A stretch of 64,000 nucleotides of DNA, taken from contig QFPN01000004.1 in the NCBI GenBank assembly GCA_003241695.1, forward strand, positions 310,001-374,000. Reading direction: 5' to 3'. Below are positions 25,433-33,790 of this stretch, piece after piece. Under the pieces are notes generated by a model that did not search any database, was not told the DNA's origin, and worked only from the letters and a program-made list of their open reading frames with translations. The translations under genes were made by a program, and so were the position numbers. Position 1 is the first letter of the stretch, and the number at the start of each line of letters is the position of its first letter. This stretch comes from Ancylobacter novellus. Its GTDB lineage: Bacteria > Pseudomonadota > Alphaproteobacteria > Rhizobiales > Methylopilaceae.

Positions 25433-27457
25433 CTACGCAGCCAGCGTGACGACGAGATTGCCGTTTTCATCGACGATCGCCTGGCTCTTCGGCGGTAGCA
25501 CCGCCACGGAGTCGCGATACTCGACGACGCTCGGCCCCTGCAGCTTCGCGCCGGCAGGCACGAGGGAAGCGTCGTAGACGCTCGTCTCCTCCCAACTGCC
25601 ATTGAAGTAGACAGGCCGCGTCTTCGGCGGGGTCAGGGACGTGACGTTCTGAGCGAAGTTGAACGTCGGCGGCGATTCCAGCTTGCCGATCGCAGTGACG
25701 CCGAGCGCCACGAAGGCGATCGGGAAGTCCTCCGAACTGACGCCATATTCGCGCTTGTGGGCGGCGTGGAAGTCTTCCGCGATCTTCGGCAGATGATCGG
25801 GCGTCAGAACGCCTCCCTCGATGAGGGAGTCGACCTCGTAGGTCTGCCCGACGTAGCGCATCTGCGCCGTCCGGGTGATCAGCACGTCGTCGCCCTTAAT
25901 GCCGTCGGCGGCGAGCAGGTCGCGTCCGCGGGACTCGAGCTCGGCGTAGGCCTCGTTGAGGCGATCGAGATCGACGTCGCCGAGCGAGCTGTAGAGGAAG
26001 GTTTCGACGTCATGCCGGATGTTCATCGCGGTCGCGCCGAACGCCGAGGCGACGCCGGCCTGAGCCGGCACGACGACCTTCGGGATGTTCATGGCCTGGG
26101 CCACGAAGCAGGCGTGCATCGGGCCGGCGCCGCCGAAGCTCGCGAGCACGAAGTCGCGCGGATCCCGGGCGCGCTCGACGACCACGCCCTTTACGGCCTG
26201 GGCCATGGTCTCGCAGGAGATCTTGACCATGCCCTCGGCGGTTTCCAGCCGCGACAGCCCGATCTTCTCCGCGAGGCTGTCCATCGAGCGTTCGGCGGCC
26301 GCGACGTCGAGCGTGAACTTGTCGCTCAGCGAGGGATGAAGCCGGCCGAGGAGAAGGTTGGCGTCGGTGATGGTCGGCTCCGTGCCGCCGCGGCCGTAGC
26401 AGGCCGGTCCCGGCTCCGAACCGGCGCTGCGCGGTCCGACGCGCAGAGAGCCGCCCTCGTCGACCCAGCCGATCGAGCCGCCGCCGGCGCCCACGCTGTG
26501 AATGTCGAGCATGGGAACGCTGACCGGCACTTCCCACTCGAGCTCGTAGGTGTGGGTGATGAGGCCCGCGCCGTTCTCAACGATCGAGGCGTCGAAGCTC
26601 GTGCCGCCGACGTCGGTGTGGATGATGTTCGGGAACGCCGTGTTGTCGCAGAGGTAGGACGCGTAGGCGACGCCGCCCGCGGGCCCCGACTCGATCAGCT
26701 CTTCCGGCTTGTTCTTGGCGATCTCGGCGCCCATGACGCCGCCGTTGCTCTTGAGGATCAGCAGCGACCCGGTGAAGCCGCCAGCGTTCAGCCCGTCCTT
26801 CAGCCGGTCGAAGTAAGTTGTCATGACCGGCATCATGCAGGCGCGGATTGCAGTCGTGACGAAGCGCGCATGTTCGCGGAAGATCGGACGCGTCTCGGCC
26901 GAGATGACGATGTGGGCGTCCGGCATGCGCTCCCGAAGGATTTCGCGCATCCGGATCTCGTGCGCCGGATTGGCGTAGGAGTTGATGAAAGCGACGCCGA
27001 CCGACTTGATGCCGCGCTCGGCGATCGTATCGGCGAGCGCGTAGGCGGCCGCCTCATCGAGCTCCTTACGGACCTGCCCCTGCGCGCTCATGCGCTCGGC
27101 GATGACGAAGCGGTTGCGGCGCTTGATAAGCGGCTCGGGCTTGGTCTGATAGGGATCGTAAAGGAACTTGCGATGCTGCCGGCCGATCTCGATCGTGTCG
27201 CGGAAGCCCTCCGTCGTGACGAAAGCCGCGTCCGGGTAATTGCGCTCGATCAGCGAATTCGTCGCCGTCGTGGTGCCGTGCATCAGATAGCTGATGTCGC
27301 TGAGAGCGATGCCTGCGGCCTCAATGGCCTGCAGCACGCCGATCGCGCGATCCTTCTTGGTCGTCAGCACCTTTCCGGTGGTGTGCTGTCCGGTCTGCTC
27401 TTCCCAAGCGAACAGATCCGTGAACGTGCCTCCGACATCAACGCCAACCCGCCACAT
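25433..27457 (-). CDS. Hydantoinase A/oxoprolinase family protein (HyuA-like)
   Basis: A 674-residue protein starting at ATG 27457 after a strong AAGGGGG box. The N-terminal ATP-binding element VGVDVGGTFTDLFAW and HGTTTATNSLIER are diagnostic of the actin-like ATPase fold of HyuA/OPLAH. The middle contains SNGGVMGAEIA, ESGPAGG and DVGGTSFDASIV, with GSVGAGGGSIG-like IHSVGAGGGSIGWVDEGG near 350, and FGGAGPMHACFVAQ near 465. It phosphorylates the substrate carbonyl and forms a complex with HyuB. First gene of the operon, divergent from the MerR-XRE-cupin regulator, with a palindrome 54-79 bases before the start. Confidence 0.93.
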   Translation of the reverse strand: MWRVGVDVGGTFTDLFAWEEQTGQHTTGKVLTTKKDRAIGVLQAIEAAGIALSDISYLMHGTTTATNSLIERNYPDAAFVTTEGFRDTIEIGRQHRKFLYDPYQTKPEPLIKRRNRFVIAERMSAQGQVRKELDEAAAYALADTIAERGIKSVGVAFINSYANPAHEIRMREILRERMPDAHIVISAETRPIFREHARFVTTAIRACMMPVMTTYFDRLKDGLNAGGFTGSLLILKSNGGVMGAEIAKNKPEELIESGPAGGVAYASYLCDNTAFPNIIHTDVGGTSFDASIVENGAGLITHTYELEWEVPVSVPMLDIHSVGAGGGSIGWVDEGGSLRVGPRSAGSEPGPACYGRGGTEPTITDANLLLGRLHPSLSDKFTLDVAAAERSMDSLAEKIGLSRLETAEGMVKISCETMAQAVKGVVVERARDPRDFVLASFGGAGPMHACFVAQAMNIPKVVVPAQAGVASAFGATAMNIRHDVETFLYSSLGDVDLDRLNEAYAELESRGRDLLAADGIKGDDVLITRTAQMRYVGQTYEVDSLIEGGVLTPDHLPKIAEDFHAAHKREYGVSSEDFPIAFVALGVTAIGKLESPPTFNFAQNVTSLTPPKTRPVYFNGSWEETSVYDASLVPAGAKLQGPSVVEYRDSVAVLPPKSQAIVDENGNLVVTLAA

Positions 27458-27510
27458 TGCGTGACCCCCTTTTTATAGAACTCGCCGGCTCGCGTCCGAT
27501 CCGCGATCGA

Positions 27511-27536
27511 TAAAAGCTACAATTTTATAGCTTTTA
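27511..27536. promoter_or_regulatory. Palindromic operator candidate for the hyuA operon
   Basis: TAAAAGCTA (27511-27519) and TAGCTTTTA (27528-27536) are perfect inverted repeats separated by 8 bases, in an AT-rich patch 54-79 bases before the hyuA start. Arm symmetry and position suit binding by the divergently encoded MerR-type regulator. Confidence 0.65.
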
Positions 27537-27689
27537 GTTTCTGTCAAGATGCATTTTTCGGCAGGCTTTTCGATTGTGCGCCGCACGCGCGCGATGGCAT
27601 TTACGCCTCTTTTATCAACGATTTTTTGGACGCAATGCTAATAAATGTGTCCGGAGCTGATCAATGTTTGAGCTTCCAGATCAAAATTC

Positions 27690-27709
27690 TAAAGCTACAA
27701 ACTAAAGCT
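27690..27709. promoter_or_regulatory. Direct TAAAGCT boxes before the regulator gene
   Basis: TAAAGCT occurs at 27690-27696 and 27703-27709, 13 bases apart, about 85-100 bases before the regulator start. The box matches the arm of the palindrome at 27511-27536 (AAAAGCTA), which suggests a second site and autoregulation. Confidence 0.45.
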
Positions 27710-27792
27710 GCGATTGCGTTGCAGGGAGGTTTTCGTGATCCTGCAATCCGTGTGATAGAGCCGGACGGCTCGCATGAACGGCTCAGGATCAG

Positions 27793-28617
27793 ATGCTCGA
27801 ACCGCGTGACGCTACGCTCCAGATTTCAGACGTTTCCCGCAATGCAGGAGTGTCCGTCTCGACCATCCGGGTCTGGGAGTCGCAAGGATTGCTGACCCCG
27901 ATCTACACGTCGTCGGGTCGCCGGGCGTACCGTCAGGCGGATGTCGAGACCGCGGTCGCGATCAAGCGGATGCGGACTGTCCAGGGCATGAAGATTCCTG
28001 AGATCAAGAAGGCTCTCGAGACGCTGCCCCGCGACGACGCCGACGATCAGAGCGCCGACGAGCCGGACCAGCAGTCGGAGTTCGGCGCGGAGCTCCGGCG
28101 CCTCCGTCTGGAACGGAAGCTGACCATCAAGGCGGTCGCCGAGGAGCTGGACGCGGACCCGTCCGTCCTCGCCTCGATCGAACGTACCTCGCTCGGCGTG
28201 GACATCCCGCTCCTGAAGCGCCTGTCGACCTTCTACGGGGTGACGCTCGAACGGGTCATGGGCGTCGAAGCGACGTCCCCGGACCGCGAAATCGTCACCC
28301 GCGAACAGGGCGTGGTGCTCCCCCGCCTCGGCCTTGGCGTGCACATCGAAAGGCTGGGGTCGGGGCAGGATGGCATGGACTGCCAGCGCTGGAAGGTAGA
28401 CCCGGGCGTGCACAGCAATGGGTCGTACCGGCACGAAGGCGAAGAGTTCCTCACCGTCGTCTCCGGCGCTTTCGAGATCACGATCGAGAACTCCCGCGTC
28501 CATCTGCTGACGCCGGGCGACACGATCTACTTCCGCAGCAACATGCTGCACTCGTGGCGCAATCCCGGCAAAACCGTCGCCGAGATGCTCTGGATCTGCG
28601 TCGGCAACACGTTCTGA
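27793..28617 (+). CDS. Fusion regulator: MerR helix-turn-helix, XRE helix-turn-helix and cupin sensor domain
   Basis: A 274-residue protein with three modules. Residues 10-75 form a MerR-type winged helix (ISDVSRNAGVSVSTIRVWES, then GRRAYRQADVETA). Residues 95-155 form an XRE/Cro-type helix-turn-helix (LRRLRLERKLTIKAVAEEL, then LASIERTSLGVDIPLLKRL). Residues 190-270 form a C-terminal cupin (GSYRHEGEEFLTVVSGAFEI, then LLTPGDTIYFRSNMLHSWRN) that keeps H, E and H positions for metal or ligand binding. XRE-cupin regulators are common; an added MerR domain is unusual. Divergent from hyuA, it probably controls the hyuAB-liv operon and binds a pathway metabolite through the cupin. ATG 27793 follows AGGATC. 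Confidence 0.88.
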   Translation: MLEPRDATLQISDVSRNAGVSVSTIRVWESQGLLTPIYTSSGRRAYRQADVETAVAIKRMRTVQGMKIPEIKKALETLPRDDADDQSADEPDQQSEFGAELRRLRLERKLTIKAVAEELDADPSVLASIERTSLGVDIPLLKRLSTFYGVTLERVMGVEATSPDREIVTREQGVVLPRLGLGVHIERLGSGQDGMDCQRWKVDPGVHSNGSYRHEGEEFLTVVSGAFEITIENSRVHLLTPGDTIYFRSNMLHSWRNPGKTVAEMLWICVGNTF

Positions 28618-28651
28618 GGCGCAAGCCCTCAACCGACCGAAATATGGAATG

Positions 28652-28675
28652 GGCGGCGCGCTCACGCGCGCCGCC
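28652..28675. terminator. Bidirectional hairpin between the regulator and gabD
   Basis: GGCGGCGCGC and GCGCGCCGCC form a perfect 10-bp stem around TCAC, midway between the convergent stop codons at 28617 and 28685. It probably ends both transcripts, though it lacks a T-run. Confidence 0.55.
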
Positions 28676-28684
28676 GACGGGGTT

Positions 28685-30136
28685 TCAAACGCCGCCGATG
28701 CAGGCGTATTTCAGCTCGGTGAACTCCAGGATCCCGTGGCTGGAGCCTTCGCGCGAATTGCCGCTTTCCTTGATGCCGCCGAAGGGCGCGAGTTCGGTCG
28801 AGATCAGGCCAGTGTTGACGCCGACCATGCCGAACTCGAGCCGCTCCATGACGCGGATGATGCGGGCGTAGTCCCGGGCGTAGAAATAGGCGGCAAGGCC
28901 GGTCTCGGCGCCGTTGGCGGCTTCGACAACCTCACCCTCGGTCTCGAAGCGGAAGATCGCGGCGAGCGGGCCGAACGTCTCCTCGCCGGCGAGCCGCATC
29001 GAGGCCGTCGCGCCGGTTAGGATCGTCGGTTCGAAGAACAGGTCTCCGATCGGGCTGCGGCGCCCGCCGAGCACCACCTCGGCCGCGCCCGCAACGGCGT
29101 CGGCGAGATGCGCCTCGACCTTGGCGACGGCCTCCGCGTTAATCAGCGGCCCTTGGGTGACGCCATCCTGAAGGCCGTCGCCGAGTTTCAGCGCCGCGAC
29201 GCGCGCCTTCAGCTTCTCGACGAAAGCGTCATGCACTGAGACGTGGACATAGAAGCGGTTCGTGCAGACGCAGGTCTGTCCCATGTTCCGGAATTTCGAG
29301 ACGATCGCGCCGTCGACGGCGGCGTCGAGGTCGGCGTCGTCGAACACGATGAAGGGCGCGTTTCCGCCGAGTTCGAGCGCGACCTTCTTCACGGTGCCGG
29401 CCGACTGGCGCATGAGGATCTTGCCGACCTCGGTCGAGCCGGTGAAGCCGACGAGGCGGACCTTCTCGTGCGACGTCAGCACGCCGCCGATCGCGATCGC
29501 GTCGCCGGTGATGACGTTGACGGTTCCCGCCGGAAAGCCTGCGCGCCGCGCGAGTTCGGCGAGCGCGAGCGCCGTCAGCGGCGTCTCGGGCGCCGGCTTC
29601 ACCACCACGGTGCAGCCCGCTGCGAGCGCCGGCGCGATCTTCCGGGTGATCATCGCGGCCGGGAAGTTCCACGGGGTGATCGCGGCCACGACGCCGATCG
29701 GCTGCCGCAGCACCATGATCCGCGCGTCGGCGCGGTGCGACGGCAGCAGTTCGCCGGCGACGCGCTTGGCCTCCTCGGCGTAGAACTCGATATAGGACGC
29801 CGCGTAGGCGATCTCGCCGAGCGCTTCGGCGAGCGGCTTTCCCTGCTCCGACGTCAGGATCGTGGCGAGGTCGTTCCTGTGCGCCAGGATGAGGTCGTGC
29901 CAGGCGCGCAGGACGTTCGAGCGCTCCTTCGCGGTCCTCGCCGCCCAGGCCGGAAAGGCGGCGCTGGCGGCCTCGACCGCCGCGGTCGCCTCGCCGGCCC
30001 CAAGGTGAGGAACCTTGCCGACGAGCGCGCCGGTCGCGGGGTTGGTCACTTCGACGGTCGGCTCGCCGACGAAGGCGCCGTTGAGGAAGGCCTGCTGCTT
30101 GAAAAGGCCGGCGTCTGTGAGGGTGCGCACGGTCAT
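28685..30136 (-). CDS. gabD: NAD(P)-dependent succinate-semialdehyde dehydrogenase
   Basis: A 483-residue aldehyde dehydrogenase. It has the conserved ITPWNFPAAMITRK, the cofactor-loop GFTGSTEVGKILM, general base Glu in KVALELGGNAPF and catalytic Cys in MGQTCVCTNRF, where the C-x-C pair is typical of GabD. The C-terminal FGGIKESGNSREGSSHGI is also a GabD hallmark. It begins 4 bases after gabT, so the two are cotranscribed and complete the GABA shunt: GABA to succinate semialdehyde (GabT) to succinate (GabD), cytoplasmic. Confidence 0.94.
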   Translation of the reverse strand: MTVRTLTDAGLFKQQAFLNGAFVGEPTVEVTNPATGALVGKVPHLGAGEATAAVEAASAAFPAWAARTAKERSNVLRAWHDLILAHRNDLATILTSEQGKPLAEALGEIAYAASYIEFYAEEAKRVAGELLPSHRADARIMVLRQPIGVVAAITPWNFPAAMITRKIAPALAAGCTVVVKPAPETPLTALALAELARRAGFPAGTVNVITGDAIAIGGVLTSHEKVRLVGFTGSTEVGKILMRQSAGTVKKVALELGGNAPFIVFDDADLDAAVDGAIVSKFRNMGQTCVCTNRFYVHVSVHDAFVEKLKARVAALKLGDGLQDGVTQGPLINAEAVAKVEAHLADAVAGAAEVVLGGRRSPIGDLFFEPTILTGATASMRLAGEETFGPLAAIFRFETEGEVVEAANGAETGLAAYFYARDYARIIRVMERLEFGMVGVNTGLISTELAPFGGIKESGNSREGSSHGILEFTELKYACIGGV

Positions 30137-30140
30137 GTCC

Positions 30141-31430
30141 TCAGGCGGCGTTGGCGAGCGACAGAGCGACGCCCAGCTTCTGAAGACCCTCGTCGAGGAC
30201 CTCGTCGCTGATCGTCAGCGGGTTGAGGATGCGGATCGTGTTGGCGTTGACGCCGCACGACAGCAGGATCAGACCGTTGGCGAGCGCCGCCTGCACGATC
30301 CGCTTCGTGGCTTCGGCGTCCGGGACGACCGAGCCGCGCGACGTCACCACGTCAAACGCGATCATCGCGCCGGGCCCCCGGATCGACGCGATCGGGGTCG
30401 TGTCGTTGCGGACCGCAAACCCCTCGAGCGCAGTCCTGATCCGCGCGCCGATCGCGTTCGCGCGCGCGATCAGTCCCTCCTCCTCGATCACGTCGAGGAC
30501 GGCGAGCGCGGCGACGCAGGCGAGCGGGCTGCCGGCATATGTGCCGCCGAGGCCGCCCGGCTCCGCGGCGTCCATGATGGAAGCGCGGCCGATGACGCCG
30601 GACAGCGGAAAGCCGCCGGCGAGCGATTTCGCGACCGTGACGAGATCGGGCTCGACGCCGCTGTTCTCGATGCCGAACATCTTTCCGGTCCGGGCGAAGC
30701 CGGTCTGGATCTCGTCGGCGATCAGGACGATGCCGTGCCGGTCGCAGAGCGACCGCAGCGCGGCCAGCAGCTCGGTCGGCGCCGGCAGGAAGCCGCCTTC
30801 GCCCTGGACCGGCTCGATGATGATCGCGGCGACATCCGAGGGATCGATGTCCGCCTTGAACAGGTAGCCGATCGCCTTCAGCGAATCCTCGACCGACACG
30901 CCGTGATCGGCGCAGGGGAACGGCGCGTGATGGACGCCGGCCGGCGCGACGCCGAACTTCTTCTTGTAGGGCATGACCTTGCCGGTCAGCGCCATCGTCA
31001 GGGCGGTGCGGCCGTGGAAGCCGCCCGTGAAGGCGATGACGCCGGCCCGCCCGGTATGCGCCCGGGCGATCTTGATCGCGTTTTCGACCGCCTCTGCGCC
31101 GGTGGAGAACAGGACCGACTTCGCCTCTCCCGAGAACGGCGCCAGCGCGTTAAGGCGCTCGCAGACCGCGACGTAGGGCTCGTAGGGCAGCACCTGGAAG
31201 GCGGTGTGGGTGTAGGCGTCGAGCTGCTTGCGGACTGCCTCGACGACGCGCGGGTGACGATGGCCGGTGTTCAGCACCGCGATGCCGCCCGCGAAGTCGA
31301 CGAAACGGCGCCCCTCGACGTCCCAGAGCTCTGCGTTCTCGGCGCGATCAGCAAACACCGGAAAGGCGGTCGCGATGCCGCGAGGGATGGCCCTGGAACG
31401 CCGGGCGAGAAGGTCCTGATTGTCGGCCAT
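30141..31430 (-). CDS. gabT: 4-aminobutyrate--2-oxoglutarate aminotransferase
   Basis: The start is ATG 31430 (MADNQDLLARR) preceded by AGGAC, giving 429 residues; an upstream open extension reaches into the divergent promoter. Motifs of class III aminotransferases are intact: FSTGAEAVENAIKIAR, GFHGRTALTMALTGK, VLIADEIQTGFARTGKMF (PLP-contacting Asp) and the PLP lysine in VTVAKSLAGGFPLSGV. First gene of gabT-gabD, divergent from a LysR regulator. Confidence 0.94.
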   Translation of the reverse strand: MADNQDLLARRSRAIPRGIATAFPVFADRAENAELWDVEGRRFVDFAGGIAVLNTGHRHPRVVEAVRKQLDAYTHTAFQVLPYEPYVAVCERLNALAPFSGEAKSVLFSTGAEAVENAIKIARAHTGRAGVIAFTGGFHGRTALTMALTGKVMPYKKKFGVAPAGVHHAPFPCADHGVSVEDSLKAIGYLFKADIDPSDVAAIIIEPVQGEGGFLPAPTELLAALRSLCDRHGIVLIADEIQTGFARTGKMFGIENSGVEPDLVTVAKSLAGGFPLSGVIGRASIMDAAEPGGLGGTYAGSPLACVAALAVLDVIEEEGLIARANAIGARIRTALEGFAVRNDTTPIASIRGPGAMIAFDVVTSRGSVVPDAEATKRIVQAALANGLILLSCGVNANTIRILNPLTISDEVLDEGLQKLGVALSLANAA

Positions 31431-31547
31431 GCGCTGGTCCTCATGTCGAGAAGTCGAGGACATGCTTACAGGCGCGGATCGCTTGATCGGTATCGGATAG
31501 AGTTCGCCGCTGTGGTGCGCTAGAGTTGCCACTCACGAGCGGCGGCG

Positions 31548-32468
31548 ATGGCGAGACGAGCAGAGGACGCGCGGGGTCGGACGGCGGGGCGGCGGGAGCT
31601 TCCGCCGCTCCATCTGCTGCGCGCGTTCGAGGCTGTCGGGCGCACGGGCAGCATGCGCAAGGCGGCGGACGCGATCGGCGTGAGCCACACGGTCGTCAGC
31701 CGCCACGTCCAGAACCTCGAGTTCTGGATGCGCCGGAAGCTGGTCGCGACGGGACCGAGGGGAGCGACGCTCACCGCGGAAGGCCAGGCTCTCTACGGCT
31801 CCGTCAGCCGGGCTTTCGGAGCGATCGCCGCCTCGGTCGCGGACATCCGCGGCTCTGCCGGCGCGACGCTGAAGATCTGGTGCATGCCGGGCCTCGCAAT
31901 GCGCTGGCTGTCGCCGCGCCTGTCCGAACTCACCGACGCCCTTCCGGAGATCGAGATCGAGCTTCGAGCGATCGACAGGGCGCCGGACTTCGACGCGGGC
32001 GAAGCCGACGTGCTGATCGGCTACGCCAATGACGGCGTCGCGCCCGCGGGCGGCAGAATCCTCGCGGAGCCGCGGATGTTTCCGGTTGCGAGCCCGAAGT
32101 GGCTCGACCGGACGGTCGGCGTGCAGTCGCTCGCCGAGCTGTCGGCCGCGCCGCTCATCCACGAGGAAAGCCACGATCAATGGATCCGCTGGTTCGCCGC
32201 CGCTGGCGCGCCTGCGACCGCGGCCCTGCGCGGCCCGAAGCTCTGGGACGCGAATCTTGGCCTGGACGCCGCCCTGAAGGGGCATGGCGTCTCGCTGGCG
32301 TCCGACTTCACCGCCGCCGACGAGCTCGCACATGGAACGCTCGTCGAGCTGTTCGAAACCGACGTGAGGCTCGGCTGCTACTATCTGCTGCAGAACGCCG
32401 ATCGCCGCTGGGACGCAGAACTCGCGCGCTTTTCGACCTGGTTGGCCGAGGCGCTCGACGTCAAATGA
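31548..32468 (+). CDS. LysR-type regulator (GcvA-like), probable regulator of gabTD
   Basis: A 306-residue regulator. The helix-turn-helix (LRAFEAVGRTGSMRKAADAIGVSHTVVSRHV) occupies residues 22-55 after a 20-residue charged leader, and the effector-binding domain follows with LKIWCMPGLAMRWLSPRL and a C-terminal GCYYLL segment as in GcvA-type members. It is divergent from gabT across about 115 bases, the classical arrangement for a LysR regulator and its target, so GABA or a related metabolite may be the co-inducer. I see no unambiguous T-N11-A operator. Confidence 0.88.
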   Translation: MARRAEDARGRTAGRRELPPLHLLRAFEAVGRTGSMRKAADAIGVSHTVVSRHVQNLEFWMRRKLVATGPRGATLTAEGQALYGSVSRAFGAIAASVADIRGSAGATLKIWCMPGLAMRWLSPRLSELTDALPEIEIELRAIDRAPDFDAGEADVLIGYANDGVAPAGGRILAEPRMFPVASPKWLDRTVGVQSLAELSAAPLIHEESHDQWIRWFAAAGAPATAALRGPKLWDANLGLDAALKGHGVSLASDFTAADELAHGTLVELFETDVRLGCYYLLQNADRRWDAELARFSTWLAEALDVK

Positions 32469-32535
32469 GCTTGCTCGCTTAGCTAAATTCTCGAGCTCAA
32501 ATGCGGGGGAGACACGTGATTCCGCGCTCTCCCGG

Positions 32536-32571
32536 AAAAAACACCAGAAACCAACACCTGGCTTGTTGGTT
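32536..32571 (-). terminator. Terminator of the tRNA-Ser transcript
   Basis: Read on the minus strand, AACCAACA and TGTTGGTT (32571-32549) form a perfect 8-bp stem with a 7-base loop, followed after 7 bases by six T residues. It lies about 90 bases beyond the tRNA 3' end. Confidence 0.45.
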
Positions 32572-32662
32572 CATTGCTGGTCGAAAATCGACGAACACCC
32601 GCAAAGGCTAAGACCGTCAGGCGTTCAGTCAACAGATTTTACGGTGAAAAACCAATAGGTCG

Positions 32663-32752
<90 letters not shown>

Positions 32753-32986
32753 GCGAACAAGGAGCGTCGACGCCGCGTGCATACACCGGGAGCGGCGCTC
32801 CGCACAAGCCGGGATGCATGCGCCAAAACAGCGGATCCAGTCCGCTGAAATCGAGGACCTCCCTTACGCCGCAAGCCGAGAGGCGCAATCGACGGAGACG
32901 CAGGCTTGACGGGGAGCGACCCGTCCGGGACAGGAGGCGGCGAGGTTTCGAGCCCATCCATCCCCTCCCAAATTCGAGAGTCGCCG

Positions 32987-33778
32987 ATGTCCGCCCTCGC
33001 CCGCATCGTCGAAAACCCTCTCACCGAGCGCTTCGTCCTCGCGCTCGTCGTCGTGAACGCCGTCACGCTCGGGCTCGAGACCAGCCCCGCGATCATGGCC
33101 GCCTATGGCGGACCGCTTCACCTGCTCGACCAGGCGATCCTCGCCGTCTTCGTGATCGAGATCGCGATGCGGCTCGCCGTGCGCCGCGCCGCCTTCTTCC
33201 GCGATCCCTGGTCGGTGTTCGACTTCGTCATCGTCGGAATTTCGCTGCTGCCGGCGACCGGTCCGCTGCAGGTGCTGCGCTCGCTCAGGGTTCTGCGCGT
33301 GTTCAGGATCATCACGCTCGCGCCGTCGCTCAGGCGGGTGGTGGGCGCGCTCGTCGGCGCCTTGCCCGGCATGGGCTCGATCGTGCTGCTGCTGCTTCTC
33401 GTGCTCTACGTGTTCGCCGTGATGGCGACGCATCTCTACGGGGCCGCCATGCCGGACAAGTTCGGCTCCCTCGGCCTGTCGCTGTTCACGCTGTTCCAGC
33501 TCGTGACGCTCGACAGCTGGACGGGCGACATCGTGAAGCCGGCGATGGAAACCCACCCTTACGCCTGGGTGTTCTTCATCATCTTCATCCTGGTTTCGTC
33601 CTTCACGGTCTTCAACCTGTTCATCGGCGTGGTGGTGAACGCTATGCAGGCCGAGCACGAGCTCGAACTCGTCGAGAAGACCGGGCGGCCGCCGGTCTCG
33701 ATGGACGACCTGATGCAGGAGCTGAAGGCGCTGCGCGCCGAGGTGGCGGCGCTGAAGGCGGGCGGCGAAGGCCGCTGA
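32987..33778 (+). CDS. One-domain voltage-gated cation channel (bacterial Nav family) with TLDSW filter
   Basis: A 263-residue subunit starting at ATG 32987. Helices S1-S4 come first, with S4 at residues 94-119 (VLRSLRVLRVFRIITLAPSLRR) carrying arginines every third position. The pore then reads LFTLFQLVTLDSWTGD, followed by a long S6 (FIIFILVSSFTVFNLFIGVVVNAM). The C-terminus DDLMQELKALRAEVAALKAG is a heptad coiled coil, as expected for the tetramer. NaChBac, NavAb and NavMs carry TLESW; here Asp176 replaces the filter glutamate, which may change Na+/Ca2+ selectivity. No operon partner; a single gene between the tRNA and ada. Confidence 0.88.
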   Translation: MSALARIVENPLTERFVLALVVVNAVTLGLETSPAIMAAYGGPLHLLDQAILAVFVIEIAMRLAVRRAAFFRDPWSVFDFVIVGISLLPATGPLQVLRSLRVLRVFRIITLAPSLRRVVGALVGALPGMGSIVLLLLLVLYVFAVMATHLYGAAMPDKFGSLGLSLFTLFQLVTLDSWTGDIVKPAMETHPYAWVFFIIFILVSSFTVFNLFIGVVVNAMQAEHELELVEKTGRPPVSMDDLMQELKALRAEVAALKAGGEGR

Positions 33779-33790
33779 GACGCGCGGATC

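Larger units (their letters stand above)
27458..27792. other. Divergent control region between hyuA and the MerR-XRE-cupin regulator
   Basis: A 335-base stretch clearly richer in A+T than the flanks. It contains the palindrome at 27511-27536 near hyuA and the paired TAAAGCT boxes at 27690-27709 near the regulator. No supported gene lies here; a plus-strand open frame beginning at 27626 runs out of frame into the regulator and is a shadow. Confidence 0.6.
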
